NCBI GenBank assembly: GCA_028023455.1
Contig: JAQFVV010000002.1
Coordinates: 32,807,725 to 32,871,724, forward strand
Reading direction: 5' to 3'
DNA: 64,000 bases
DNA from: Epiperipatus broadwayi
Taxonomy: Eukaryota; Onychophora; Udeonychophora; Euonychophora; Peripatidae
Shown: piece by piece, positions 1 through 11,300 of the stretch
Position numbering within the stretch: the first letter of the stretch is position 1
Layout of the letters: each line of letters starts with the position of its first letter
Program-made: the position numbers and the translations under genes
The notes under the pieces: generated by a model
Told to the model about the DNA's origin: nothing
Database searches by the model: none
What the model saw: the letters and a program-made list of their open reading frames with translations, nothing else

Positions 1-106
1 TGGTTGATAGCTTTGACTAGAATATAATATATATTGTTTACTGAATTGCAAGTATATAATACTTTTAAACATGCATATATAAATACATATTAGTAAAATA
101 AACAGA

Positions 107-383
107 TGTTACTGACATCATTGAAAGAATTAAGAGACTGAAGTGGAATTAGGTTGGACATATTTCTAGAAGAGATAATGATGAACAGACAATTGAAATC
201 TTAAACTGGATTCTAAGAGATTGGAAAAGACCTAGAAAGTGACCACGTGTGAAATGGATGGATGAAATAAGAACATGGTAGTGTGATGTGGAGAAGAGAG
301 GCTAGTGATCGGAGATGGATTGAACTAGGCGAGACCTTCATCCTGCTGTGTATCGATAATGGGTTGAAATTGATGATGACATG
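107..383 (+). pseudogene. RTE-like LINE, 3' end fragment
   Basis: This is the C-terminal coding end and 3' tail of an RTE-type non-LTR retrotransposon. Reading forward with stops and frameshifts gives the repeated family signature: GHISRRDND, then ILNWILRDWKRP, then KWMDEIR, then the arginine-rich DRRW-type end. It finishes in a short TGATGA-type tail, typical of RTE 3' ends. Related fragments lie on the minus strand near 19.8, 22.1, 28.3, 34.0, 38.2, 45.1 and 48.4 kb. The reverse transcriptase and endonuclease domains are missing, so this is a 5'-truncated dead copy. Confidence 0.75.
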
Positions 384-2179
384 TATATTGTGCGTTAAGA
401 TTGAGAGTATTTCATTTACCCAATAAACCAGTGTTGGAATGTTAATCTAATTATTATATAATATTAACTGCTGGGAAAGTTTATATTTACATATAACAGA
501 TGCCTTTTTATATGCATAATATGCATATATTTTGTAACCTTATAGTTGGGCTTGATGTTTCTTGAGCTATATTTTATCAGTCTATTAGCTAAAATTTTAA
601 ATTTTGATCAATAATATTAATTATTAAATCTGTGATTTAATACAGTGGTGTGATCTAATGATTATTAATTTAGGCAATAAAAATCAATAAATTTATTACA
701 TAAATCTCTTTAGAATGATAAAGATTTGGACTGTTCAGCATATATGTTAGCCCTCTGCCAAATTGCTGGTGGGCATGCTTACATATGATCTATCAGATAA
801 ATTAGTTTTAATATTTCTAATATAATACTTTAATATAGTTATTAAATAAAACCATAAAAGTACTTTAACTTTTTTATATTGTTAAATAATAACTTTTCAA
901 TAGACTTATTATTTTTTAAGTTGAATATTATAATTAATTATTAAATATATTTTGCTGTAATCTAATATAGTGTTGAATGATTTAATTATCATTAGTGATT
1001 AAAAGTGGAGATGTATTAATTTTAGGCAAATATAATCACTCACAATAATTTAATTGGTTTATTATTTTTATAGTCAGCCCCTTGGCTAAAAGTCTATAAA
1101 TAGGCTTGCACAGATTTTATTATATACCTCTCACTGCTGATTTATCTCTCATCATATAGAAGAAAAGGAACATTTTTAAATGGTAAACAAAATATGGAGA
1201 TCATTCTATTATTCAAAGTTTAGAAATGATTTGAAATTCATTAATTTTTTTTAAAGTAAAAATTATGTTATTCTTAACTTACAAATAATGGAGTAAATTT
1301 TACTTGACCCGCACCTATGGAATAACAGACCACTACTGTCAGCTAATAATTTGAAGAATGGTTCACTATCAAGGATATACCAAAGAAATGACTGCCAAAA
1401 GTAAATTCAAGTTTAAACTGGTCAAGAAACCCATAAGCTTAAAATTCATAATTTAACTTACAAATGTTTTGTTTATAATAATTATAAAATGCATTATAAA
1501 TATTGCTATAATAAATTTGGAATTATGAGAGAAAACCACTTTGGAACTTTCATGTATAAAATAAATTTAAAAGTAAATTATAATAAAAGATGTTTATCTT
1601 TTATTGTTAAAATAAATATCTGATACACGATGAAATGCTTCTATTAAAATGAAATATTACCTTAAACTAAACCTAGATACTACTAGTTTTTCTAACGTTA
1701 TAAAACGTACAAAATACGCGGGGAAGTAATTGAAAATTATCTTGTTACATCTAATTTAATAGCAATAATAGCTTATACTTACTTAATTCAATAATTATGA
1801 ATAAATATACTAAAAATACTAAAGTTCTTAAAGTATTTTTATTAAAATTCTTGACATTAAATTTTTTTTTATTACTTTAATCTTATGTTGAGATAAAACC
1901 GGATGTGACTTTATAAAAGTTTGCTTGATTTAATTAAGGGGATGACATGTTTATTAAATAGAATAATAGTGTTTCACCGATATTATTTCAGATTTCAACT
2001 TAATTTCCAATGTATAATTTATCATGTTAATAATATTGTAAATGTATAATAAAATATTGGCTGGATAGTTTAATCATGTTATAAAATTAAATAATTATAT
2101 GCAGTAATAATAACTAGAATCAACGTTCATTTTCAGCATTTTACTTTCTTCTATTTCAAAATATTAAAAGTTTTGAAAA
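384..2179. other. AT-rich stretch, nothing recognised
   Basis: Very AT-rich single-copy-looking DNA with no open frame of note, no RNA gene and no clear repeat shared with the rest of the window. Confidence 0.6.
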
Positions 2180-2400
2180 ATAGAGACTACAATCATTTAG
2201 TGATCTGATAATTCCTTAGCACCTCACTGAGGAATCCAATAGCAGAAAATAGTCTGGGGTTGGGGACATTCTGCAAAGCTTATTAAGAGCTTATTAGCGA
2301 GCTCTATATATAACATTTGTAATACAAGCTTGTTAAATTAGGTCATGTGACATATGACTTGATTTCTTTGTAATTGTGATTAAAATATTTCAAGATATCT
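2180..2400 (+). mobile_element. Repeat X2 with degenerate hammerhead-like core
   Basis: The stretch after AGTCTGGGG, through AACATTTGTAATACAAGCTT and on to the GACTTGATT end, recurs at 48160-48330. The last 30 bp or so also recur at about 44011-44045. The 5' part carries CTCA, then CTGAGGA (a permitted CUGANGA core), then GAAAATAGTC and TGGGG. CTCA and TGGG would pair as stem I. Stem II is not recognisable in this copy. The flanking halves resemble the ribozyme of family X, but the body differs, so I treat X2 as a separate short repeat. Confidence 0.5.
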
Positions 2401-3549
2401 GATAATTAGCATGATTATTATCTTTATGCTATTATTATGGATTTGTTGATTTATTATAAAATTTAGAGTTAACTTTCTTATTACCATTAAAGTAGATAGA
2501 TATTCTTTAGTAATTCCCTTTATGTATTATGTCATCTTTATTTTCTATATTTAGATAGTAGTAAAATTCCTCTTACTGATTCAGATATACATCATAAAAG
2601 TATTGAAATTTAAAATTATATGAACCATGAGAAATTATATTATTGATTAATAGTTTTATATTTGATTTTGTTTTTAGATCTTATTTCTTAAATCATTTGG
2701 TATGTATTACCTTGGTCTCTTATCTTCGTTCTTTTTGTTTTATAGATTCATTAAAATCTCAAAGATTTAAACTTGCTTTTTTAATTATTTAAATTTAGAA
2801 CCGCTTTGCTTTTGTTTAGTAATATCAAATTAATGTTTCAGGATCCCGTTCATCATCACCAACATTATTCATATATTATTTTCTTTTAATTTCATCATCT
2901 TATCTTATTATCCCAGCACAGTTTATTCATCCTTCATTGATCCCCATTTTATTACAATATTAACTATTCATTTTCTCAACATACCCTTTTTCTTCTCATT
3001 CTTAGGCATATCCATTATTCATTTACAATAGTCAATTATTATTGCTCTTCAAAACTCTTCTTTATTTATTTATCATTCATTTCATTATGCTAATTCATAT
3101 TCATTCACTAGATATTATCCTGAATATTTATCACTTAATATAACTGTAAACTAAATGATCATTATCTTTAGGTATTGAAAGTTAGTTTAATCAATATGCT
3201 TTGTATAATGTCAGATTATGAGGAACTTATGTAAAGTTGGAAGTGCACTGTGGCCTCTTCCATATCTATTCATGCTTATGCTAGTCCACCCCATTTTGTG
3301 CTTACATATAGATTCGTGTTTAAACCATTCGATTTTATCATTGATGGTCACAAAGTAATTTTTCTTATATCGATTTATTTGTTAACTTGGATGTGGAGGT
3401 TACAATATATTAAGATTATAGTATAAATAAATAAAAATTTAAAAATGTACTTATTAACAATAAATTGAGAGGGTGCATTTTATGTATATATTTACTGACT
3501 GTGTATTCACTTGTTCAAATTTAGTCAAAAAATACTTAACTGTATTCGT
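2401..3549. other. AT-rich stretch, pyrimidine-rich part
   Basis: No gene or shared repeat seen. The part at about 2860-3120 is strongly T/C-rich (many TTCATT and CATC words) and low in complexity. Confidence 0.55.
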
Positions 3550-3866
3550 TTTCGTGAAGGTTTGTGATGATGGTGTTTAATTGTATTTATATATTGTACT
3601 ATTTCTGTCCATTAATATAACAATTAAATATCTTTAGAAAAATTTAATTTTATTTAAATATTCCAAATCCATTCAGCTGTTAGCAATGGCACACAGATTA
3701 GTATATGTGCAATGTTATGAGAGGTATTATTCTCCCCTCTTCTTCTGGTGCTACTGGCTTCACCAGTGACAGTACTAGCATGGGATTCAAACCTGGACCC
3801 TTAGATTTTTGAGTTGAATTTTAAGGTAATGCTCTAACCAACTGAGTCATCCTGCCAAAGGCAACA
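3550..3866 (-). mobile_element. SINE family Y, single copy
   Basis: On the minus strand the element begins with a tRNA-like head. It has an A-box region, GACTCAGTTGGTTAGAGC, and a B box, GGTTTGAATCC, about 45 bp later, followed by CATGCTAGTACTGTCACTG. The body has a decayed hammerhead segment (AGAAGAAGAG ... ACCTCT), then TTTAAATAAAATTAAA and a tail ending near CACAAACCTTCACG. Three other copies at about 5.0-5.5, 20.2-20.6 and 37.0-37.6 kb are head-to-head inverted dimers. This is the only monomer seen. The family can be recognised from the copies; its RNA polymerase III origin is inferred from the A/B boxes. Confidence 0.7.
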
Positions 3867-4829
3867 GTCAGTAGAAATTTTATTTACTTATCTATGAGAT
3901 TCCTCCTAAATTCACCACCATTTCCTAAGAGCAAAGTTGATTAGTGGTTTCCACACATTATGTATAGTCACACTAGGTTGACTTATGGGGTTGTTCGCCA
4001 TTGTCATGTGAGCAGCCACTTTAAATATTCTTTTTTGTACCTTTTTTTTTCTATCCAATATTTGTATATTTTCCCTAATTGAACATATGTTTATGGATAC
4101 ATACATGGTCTGCTTTCTTCAATACATCTGTTTTTTCTCTTAATCATCAACTTGGGTTTTTCCGAGCTCTTTTCAATGGGATGACAGGTCTCTCCAATAT
4201 GCATTTTTCCACTTTCACATAGGATTTCATAGATGCAGTTTTTTTTTCAGCATTTCAAGTTTAGGCTTTGTTAAGCTAGAATTTAACTATATCTCATCTT
4301 TATTTTTTTTAAAGAAATGTCCAACTTTCATTGCAATTAAATATAGTCTGGCAATATGTTTTTTCTTCAATAACTTTTTTTATTGGAAAAAATAATAGCA
4401 GTTTCATTAACGAAAGACAAATCTCTCTCCAGTTGATTTGAGGTGTTTAAGTCTCTATCGACTTACCAAATGTTCTTGAATTTCTTAAAACTTCTTGCAT
4501 TGTGGCTAGAAAACATTTTATTATGCAAAATATTGTACATCAAATTTTGAAAGAATAATAATATGAAAAATATGAGTTTTCCATATAAGCCAAATTGTGT
4601 ACAAACTCTGAAATTGAAAAATGGTTACCAGCATATTGTAAAATTTATTGAGTTTACAAATTTTAATGTTTCTTTATTTTGTATATTTACATCATTTTGT
4701 ATAGCATATAATTAGTATATATTAATGTAGGATGTATCATGGCTTCCTATATATTCAATAAGTGTAATAATTAAAAGCAATTCATAGGAAGTTAAATTTG
4801 TGATTTTCATCATTAATTTAATTTTTTAT
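3867..4829. other. AT-rich stretch, nothing recognised
   Basis: No supported gene. Short open frames here have no recognisable domain and look like chance. Confidence 0.55.
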
Positions 4830-5159
4830 GGAATGCTTGTAATGGTCATGCTTTCTGAATATATTCTTTATGTAATTATTATGCATTGGTTTGATTGCCA
4901 AACATTATTTTCCAATTTGTTTTTTAAATATATTACTGCTATTTTTTGTTTTTGATTTTTTATGAAATATATAAACTCATCAAGTACTTGTCTTAAGATT
5001 TGTAATGATGGTATATTATAAGATGTGATATGTTGGACTATTTCCATCATTTATGAGTGAATGTTGAATGTATAGAAAATTTTAAACTTTATTTAAACTT
5101 TCCAAATACAAACAACTTGTTAGTAATAACACACAAATAGACAATACAGGTTAGTAATT

Positions 5160-5204
5160 ACACAACGTTTCGAGTAGTATTATTCTCCACTCTTCTTCAG
5201 GTGT
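5160..5204 (-). ncRNA. Type I hammerhead ribozyme motif (Y dimer, left arm)
   Basis: The minus strand reads ACAC | CTGAAGA | extra A | GAGT | loop | ACTC | GAAAC | GTT | GTGT. The core boxes CUGAAGA and GAAA are intact. ACAC and GTGT form a 4-bp stem I; GAGT and ACTC form a 4-bp stem II. ACGT is palindromic, so stem III would form only between two molecules, as described for minimal PLE and newt hammerheads. The extra A before stem II recurs in several families here. Confidence 0.65.
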
Positions 5205-5355
5205 TGCTGGCCTATATGCACAGTGACAATATTCGCTTAGAAGTTGAACTCGCACCTTTAGATTCTGAGCGTTTGCCTTAAATTCAATATTCAAGAATCT
5301 AAAGGTGCGAGTTCAACTTCTAAGCGAATATTATCACTGTGCATATAGACCAGCA

Positions 5356-5400
5356 ACACCTGAAGAAGAGTGGAGAATAATACTACTCGAAACGTTGTGT
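5356..5400 (+). ncRNA. Type I hammerhead ribozyme motif (Y dimer, right arm)
   Basis: Plus-strand partner of the motif at 5160-5204, with the same intact CTGAAGA and GAAAC boxes, 4-bp stems I and II and palindromic ACGT stem III. A transcript across both arms would also fold into a long hairpin that hides both ribozymes, so cleavage would depend on how the RNA folds. Confidence 0.65.
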
Positions 5401-5700
5401 AATTACTAACCTGTATTGTCTATTTGTGTTATTACTAACAAGTTGTTTGCATTTGGAAAGTTTAAATAAAATTTAAAATTTTCAATACATTCAACATTCA
5501 CTCATAAATGATGGAAATAGTCCTACACATCACATCATTAAGTACTTTTTCATTTGCTTAATTTGTATCTTTTTGCTATGTGGATGGTGGCTCTATTCTG
5601 TAGTAGAGCATAGACTATATCAGTACCTAGTGATTTTAGTGTAACTTTTTTTAGCATGCACTAGCTACTGAAATGTGCTGACCAATTGGATGAATCTTGC

Positions 5701-7615
5701 ACCATTTATATTGCATTTGTAAGGCAATTTGAGAAAACACATATCTAATCCAGAATTCATACTAATAAAGCATGATAATAAAAGAGATATTCGTATTTCA
5801 GTTTTTGTAAATATCTAAACAAGAAACTTGCATGGTTTTTATATAATATAGCAGAGTAATCAGAAATTGAGGAATTACTTTTTATTGGCTGACAACTTAA
5901 CAGCTGAGCTATTCAAGAGATAATTCTGTTCAATAATAATAAAAACTGAGTGGCTAAATAGATGCAGATGTAAGTATGATCAGCAAAGAACTATCAAGAA
6001 GGGATTTAAAAGCGTGAGAGCTTATTGAAAGAATATTTTGTTCTTTTTAATTAATTAAAAGCTAAAAGAAGTCATAATCAAATGTTTATCGCACAAAAAG
6101 ATCAAACACTGGATGAGGTAATGTAATGGTGGATCAGAGAGTGCTATATTCATTGATTTAGATATTATAGGAAAAGCCAAATATGATTATGAATCTTCAA
6201 ATATATATCAAAAAAGAAGTCAGTATTTTTAAGATTTTTCCCAAAATGAGTGAAAATTCTTTAATTCGTAATAAAGAAATTGTAATTCATTAAAGTAACA
6301 AAGTTCAATGAGAGAATTGGGCTGTTGTATCTAAAATTGAAGACACTTATTTTACTTTATCTTATGAACTATTATTGATTCATAGTTTTTGATATGGTTC
6401 TTTGCAGTGGTTAAGTAGTAGAGTAACAACTTAAAAGTTTCTAAATTGATTCACAGCAGAGGAATAGAAACAAAAAACTCTCAATTCAGTTAACTGAATG
6501 GATTTGTTGTAGCCAATCTATTATGGTCACTTGGGTTACTGAATGCTACATGACCTCCCAAGAAACTAACTATACAATTACTGCAGGTTTTTATGCCAAT
6601 TGTTGATACAAATATTTAGACCTTTCCAAGTCTGTTTTTTAAACAGAAGTAACCAATCCCCTCAAAAGCTATGGACAAATATACATACATCATTTAAACA
6701 ATTAAAAATAGAAGAAACCATCTATTCTTTAAAGTTTCAATGTTTATAAGCATTCATTCATTGACATCACGTGAAAAACACACCTTAATCAGATTTAAAT
6801 ACAATAAATAATTTTAACTTTATTTTTTTATTTTTTAAATAATTTTGAAATTACAATCGAACAAATAGTTCTTGTTGCAAGATAAGGAGACCATCAATAA
6901 ATTAAATCTATTAAAGCTGAGTAAAGAAACTTAAGCCTGTAATTATCAAAAATACTGTACAGGGGCACTTTGTATACAATGTAATAGTGTAAGAATTAGA
7001 CAAAATGTTATGATCATTTTATCTAGCGCGTGTTTGTGATTATTCTATAGTAATGTAAGAGTTAAATAATATTTTGACAAATTTTTTAAGCACAATTTTT
7101 GATCACCGACATGTATATATACACATACTTACAAACATGTAAGCACATGTACAGGCTCGTATTTTGGATTATTCTGTAGATATTTAAGAATTAATAAGCA
7201 AGATTTTGATTACATAATCAATTTTTGTAAGCACAACTTCTTTCAAAATACGGTAAAGAGCACCATCTTTTGTCCTATCTCAATTTTAACTTGAACTTAT
7301 AAATCAAAATTTTTCAGTAATTTGTAATCATTAATGAAACATATTTCACACTCTCTTTCCAGTAAAATTCTATGATTTTTTTTTTTTTGCATTTTGTTAA
7401 AAAACTCTTCTAATCATCATCTTTTACATAATAGTACATAATCATTTAAAAGAATGAAAAATGATTTCATTTATTTATTAAAGATTTTTTTAAAAATAAA
7501 TCATATTTAAAAGGAAAAGAAAAATATATATATACTGTTATATTTAAATGAAACGTTAATCAGGTAAACCCGTGTATAATTTATTATATATATACAATAA
7601 TTTTTTGAAATATAG
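5701..7615. other. AT-rich stretch with minor repeats
   Basis: No gene seen. Near 6405-6475 there is a weak tRNA-like pair, GTGGTTAAGTAGTAGAGT and GATTCACAGCAG, which may be an old SINE head. At about 6990-7260 two imperfect direct copies share GATTATTCT ... TAAGCACAA at roughly 150-bp spacing. Confidence 0.4.
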
Positions 7616-8230
7616 GTATTCGTCATATACCTGGAGCTTTATTGTAAATATAGGGGGTTTGAACACAGATTTTCAAGCATCCTTCAACTATCCACACTAT
7701 CTCATACCACTGATACACATGTAGAAAAGATAAATAATCGCCAATATCCATATTTCATGCTGAACCAGCACTCATCACTTGGTCCAGTTCATCATCTCCC
7801 ACACACATATATAATCAGTGCTCAGTTTATATTAGGATAGCAAATCTTTATACGTTAATGGACAGGCTTCAATCTACTCCAACTCTTCAGCCATCCATAC
7901 CATTGAAAATCTGATGATGGAAAGCCAAATACCATGCTGATGCCAATATTATTGTTATGCCCATGTTAACCTCAAGTCACTTTGACCTTCATGTATAGTA
8001 CCATATCCATTTAAATACGTAGAAGAGGGATGGGCAGGATGCAGGCTTAATGTGTAATATTTGAAATACATGCATTCTTCATATACCTGGAGCTTAATTG
8101 TAAATATAGGGGATTTGAACACAGACTTTCAAGCACCCTTCAACTATCCTCGCTATCTCATACCATTGGTACACTAATACCACTATCTCTTATCACTGAT
8201 ACACTAATGCACTCGGCCAGATCATACTGC
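7616..8230 (-). mobile_element. Repeat Z, partial head-to-tail tandem
   Basis: The words TCATATACCTGGAGCTT ... AACACAGA ... CTTCAACTATCC occur at about 7623 and again at 8079, a period of 456 bp, so about 1.3 units are present. The unit also contains CTTCAATCTACTCCAACTC and CAGCCATCCATACCATTG, shared with copies at 18.7-19.6 and 58.7-59.1 kb. On the minus strand it carries one hammerhead motif per unit. No protein coding is seen, and Z appears to be a non-autonomous RNA-mobilised element. Confidence 0.7.
7741..7785 (-). ncRNA. Hammerhead motif in Z, one core change
   Basis: The minus strand reads GGACCAA | GTGATGA | GTGCTG GTT CAGCAT | GAAAT | ATGGATA | TTGGCG. Stem II is 6 bp; CCAA and TTGG make stem I. 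The first core base (C3) is G in this copy, which should inactivate it, while the sibling copies at 18.8 and 19.3 kb keep CTGATGA. Confidence 0.55.
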
Positions 8231-8397
8231 TCATCAATTGGGTAATAAATAGTATGAAAATAATTGGAGAGGCTCTGTAAACATTGACGTATAAAAATAA
8301 TGAATGTTCTATTAATAGAAAACAGAAATAAGAAATATAAGAAATTATTTAGATTAATGAGTTTTTTAAAAAAACAATCTTCCAAATAGAAGGACAC

Positions 8398-8735
8398 TTG
8401 CATGTATCATCACATTTGTTGATACAATCTGGTCTTTTAAAGATCTCAGTGGCTTCTCCAATCTGATATGGTTGGAGGAGTGTTATATCTAGATAGTATT
8501 CTCATGTTTGAAAAATCAATAGTGTGACCTGTATCTATAGCATGGAAAGATGGTGCTGCTGATGATGAGTATTTCTTATCAGCATTAATATGTTCATCGC
8601 TTCTTGCATTGATGTGACAATTACTCATACTTACACAAGAATTCTTACAAATGTTACATGAAACTTCATAAACTCCATGGGCTTCAAGAGGGATTTTGTC
8701 TTTAGACTTGGATAGAATGCTACTAAATTTTTTGA
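8398..8735 (-). pseudogene. PLE GIY-YIG endonuclease fragment
   Basis: The minus strand encodes the C-terminal GIY-YIG nuclease region of a Penelope-like element. In order it shows SKSKDKIPLEAHGVYEVSC (GVY in place of GIY), a CNICKNSC cysteine cluster, a position where the YIG is lost, RSDEHINADKK, SSSAAPSFHAIDTGH, IDFSNMRIL and a frayed end. The spacing of GVY, R..EH and TGH follows the PLE pattern. Stops and frameshifts are present, and no reverse transcriptase lies upstream, so it is a dead 3' piece. It is a different lineage from the PLE at 20985 and 35318 and nearer the one at 12974. Confidence 0.75.
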
Positions 8736-8754
8736 TATATATATATATATTTAG

Positions 8755-8965
8755 ATAATAAACCTGATTTTTTTATAAAGCTAGATGATTCATTCATGCT
8801 CTTAGATTCAAGGCTCTTCACTGATGAAAGCCACATGCTAGAAACTAGTCTGAGGATATTGGATGAGTAGGCACTAAATAGGGATTTTATGCACTAACTT
8901 TCCTGCATCCATTGATTATTCTGGCTTGCACTGATGGTACTACTGTATGGAAAGTTTAATCTCTG
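8755..8965 (+). mobile_element. Repeat X copy, sense, with hammerhead (8813-8857)
   Basis: The sense strand runs from TTAGATTCAAGGCTC through the ribozyme to GGATATTGGATGAGTAGGCA, GGATTTTATGCAC, CATCCATTGATTA and TACTGTATGGA. The hammerhead reads CTCTTCA | CTGATGA | AAGC ... GCTA | GAAAC | TAGTC | TGAGGAT. Stem I here is TCTTCA with TGAGGA. In other copies it is TCCTCA with TGGGGA, so paired positions change together. Confidence 0.65.
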
Positions 8966-9393
8966 TGTGTCAATCACATGATAGCAGTAAGCTATCTGCA
9001 CTATGAATCTTTCAAGGCAACTTCTTATTTACTAAGGTTGCCTTGACAACAGATGGAATGGTATAGATATGCTTAAACTGTCATCATATTTTATATATCC
9101 ATGTTCTGATAAGATCTCTAATATAGTTTGTTCTAAAAAACTGCTACCACATTCTATAACAGAATAAATAAAATTTAAAATTAGAGATCAAACTCTTGCA
9201 TGTCCAGAAGTATATGGAGCTTAATACCAACTGTAATCACTGGGGTTAAAATCAGGACATGGTCTTTGCTTTAATATCCAATACTTATCATAATTATATA
9301 GATTTAATCATTTAAAAATGAACATATAATAAATCAATTATACAATTGAATATGAATCTAGAAAACCAATCTAAATGTAACTATATATTTTAT

Positions 9394-9540
9394 AAACAAA
9401 GGCAAAACTCTCCATACAGTAGTGCCACCCTGTGCCAAACAGAGTAATCAATGGATGCCAGAAGGCTTGGGCATAAAATCCCTATCTAGTGCCTACTCAT
9501 CCAATATCCCCAGACTAGTTTCTGGCTTGTGGCCATCATC
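9394..9540 (-). mobile_element. Repeat X fragment with 11-bp TSD
   Basis: A 147-bp piece, antisense on the plus strand, running from GGCAAAACTCTCCATACAG to the hammerhead 3' half. It is flanked by ATATATTTTAT at 9383-9393 and 9541-9551. Its sense 5' end lies inside the ribozyme core (GATGATGGCC), so it is 5'-truncated there. Confidence 0.75.
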
Positions 9541-10203
9541 ATATATTTTATGTCCTGATTAATTTTCCACCACTTGTATATAGAATTCTTCTTGAGACTG
9601 ATTTTAATAACAAACATTTATATGTATACATGTATATACTTTTAACATCCTTGATAGCAACTAAAGTATGCACTTAAACTAATATAAACTATGTGACCAC
9701 ATATTTTATCCATAACGATTGATTTAAAAGTTTTTCCTTCACTGAATTGTATGTATCACCAAACATCAACAGTTATTTCTGTTATACTATTTTCCTTAAT
9801 AACTTGAAAGATTCAATATTTTGAGAGATAAGTCCACTTTTTTATTTAGATATATCAGTCTAAGCCTAGTTTAGCAAGTTTCAATTCTGTATATTAAGGA
9901 GATTTTAGTACCACTATAAGCCATTCTGAAATTATTATAAGCAATTCGGAGATAATGGCTTCACCTCATTTTTAACAACTCTCGAATATTAAATGAAACT
10001 TCAGTTAATAAATGCAAATGTAAATAAAAGTAGCTCAGTGTAGATGAAATTAAAGTGGAAGTTATTGTAAATCCTCAATGATTTATATATAAATTAATAA
10101 AACCCATCAAAAAATGAAAAATATGGAGTGGATTCATCTATACTTTAGCTTGGATTGTGTTTAATCATGATTACATATAGGTGGAGCCACTACACTTTTT
10201 CAG

Positions 10204-11300
10204 AAAAATTATTTGGATGAATGGGAGAAAAAATTGATAAATGAAACAAAGAAAAGAAAGGGATTGATAAAGAAATTAACAGTGTTTTCATATAATAAAT
10301 ATGATGTAGCTAGAATCATATGGAAAGGAGTTGCAGTAGCAGGGTTAACATATGGTAATGATGCATTATATGTTAGTAATGGGGTATTAAATTACTTAGA
10401 AAAAGTTCAAAGGGAAGTAGGAAGAAATGCATTGGATGCAGATATATGGACAGCAAGGGAGGCAATTCAAGGAGAAATGGGCTGGTCAAGTTTTCACATG
10501 AAAGATGCAAAAAGTAAAATGAAAATGTTTGGTAGATTGCAGTTTATGGATAATAAATGAATAGCCAAAATAGTACGTAATTGGGTTATGAGTAAAGGGC
10601 AGGCAACAAGATGGGTGAGAAAGGTAATATGGTAAGCAAAAGATTTGGATAAAGAATTTATATCAGTATATTTGTACAAAAGATGGGATGATTGTGTTAG
10701 GAGAATTGTTGAGTGTTATAGTGGTAAGGAATGGGATAAAAGAATAGATTTATTAATAAAGAATAGGGAGTTAGAGAGATGGAGAACTAGTATGGAGAGT
10801 AAAAAGAGTTTAAATATATATAGAAATAAACAGAATATTAGGTGCGAGTTAATATATGATAATAGTAAGGAAAGTAGTTTATTGTTTAAGGCTCGAACAG
10901 GATCTTTAGCAACAAGAGAATATACATGTAAATGAAAAAAATATGGATGATATAGTCTGTAAATTGTGTGAGGAAGGCATAGAAAATATTAGGCATCTGT
11001 TAATAGAATGTAAATGCTTGAAAACAGAAAGGCCACATATATTGAAGTTATGGAAAAATAAATATGGAATTATACAGAAAGTAGATTATTGTTTTTTATG
11101 CTGGGTTTGGAAAAGGAGAAGGGGTATTTAGATATAAAGGCTGTAGAGTTGACAAAGATTATGTTCTGGAAATGGGATGGAGCAGTATATGGGAAAACTT
11201 AGATTGGGGAATGTAAAATTAAGTAGCTAACAAGTTTTTCGTGGTATAATTGTTGAGAAATTCTTGACTTCATTTAAGAAGAAGCTACAATACATCACAT
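10204..11300 (+). pseudogene. Non-LTR retrotransposon, C-terminal fragment
   Basis: A run of interrupted frames encodes the region after the reverse transcriptase palm. It shows DEWEKKLINETKKRKG, then VAGLTYGNDALYV, then LEKVQREVGRNAL, then AIQGEMGWSSF and RLQFMD. After two in-frame stops come LYKRWDDCVRRIVECYSG and KARTGSLATREYTCK. Finally there is a zinc-knuckle-like C-x2-C-x8-H-x4-C motif in VCKLCEEGIENIRHLLIEC. The palm motifs and endonuclease are absent. A sister copy lies on the minus strand at 36640-38065. At least four frame breaks make it inactive. The clade is uncertain. Confidence 0.75.

Larger units (their letters stand above)
4990..5539. mobile_element. SINE Y head-to-head inverted dimer with TSD
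   Basis: The left arm (minus) and right arm (plus) are almost perfect reverse complements of more than 200 bp each, meeting near 5285. The tRNA-like heads face the centre and the TTTAAATAAA tails face outwards. The whole dimer is bordered by AAGTACTT at 4982-4989 and again at 5540-5547, and it interrupts repeat U. The arms retain the family B-box region (GCGAGTTCAAC) but the A box is lost at the junction. Each arm keeps a complete hammerhead-type motif. The flanking duplication implies one insertion of a dimeric structure rather than two independent hits. Confidence 0.8.
4830..5700. repeat. Repeat family U, split by a Y dimer
   Basis: The two outer parts (4830-4989 and 5540-5700) are together co-linear with 26120-26440. 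Both share the words TTTTTGATTTTTTATGAAAT, then TTTCATTTGCT, then GTGGATGGTG and AGAGCATA. The middle, 4990-5539, is absent from the other copy, so U is an older repeat into which the Y dimer inserted. The nature of U is unknown. Confidence 0.65.
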
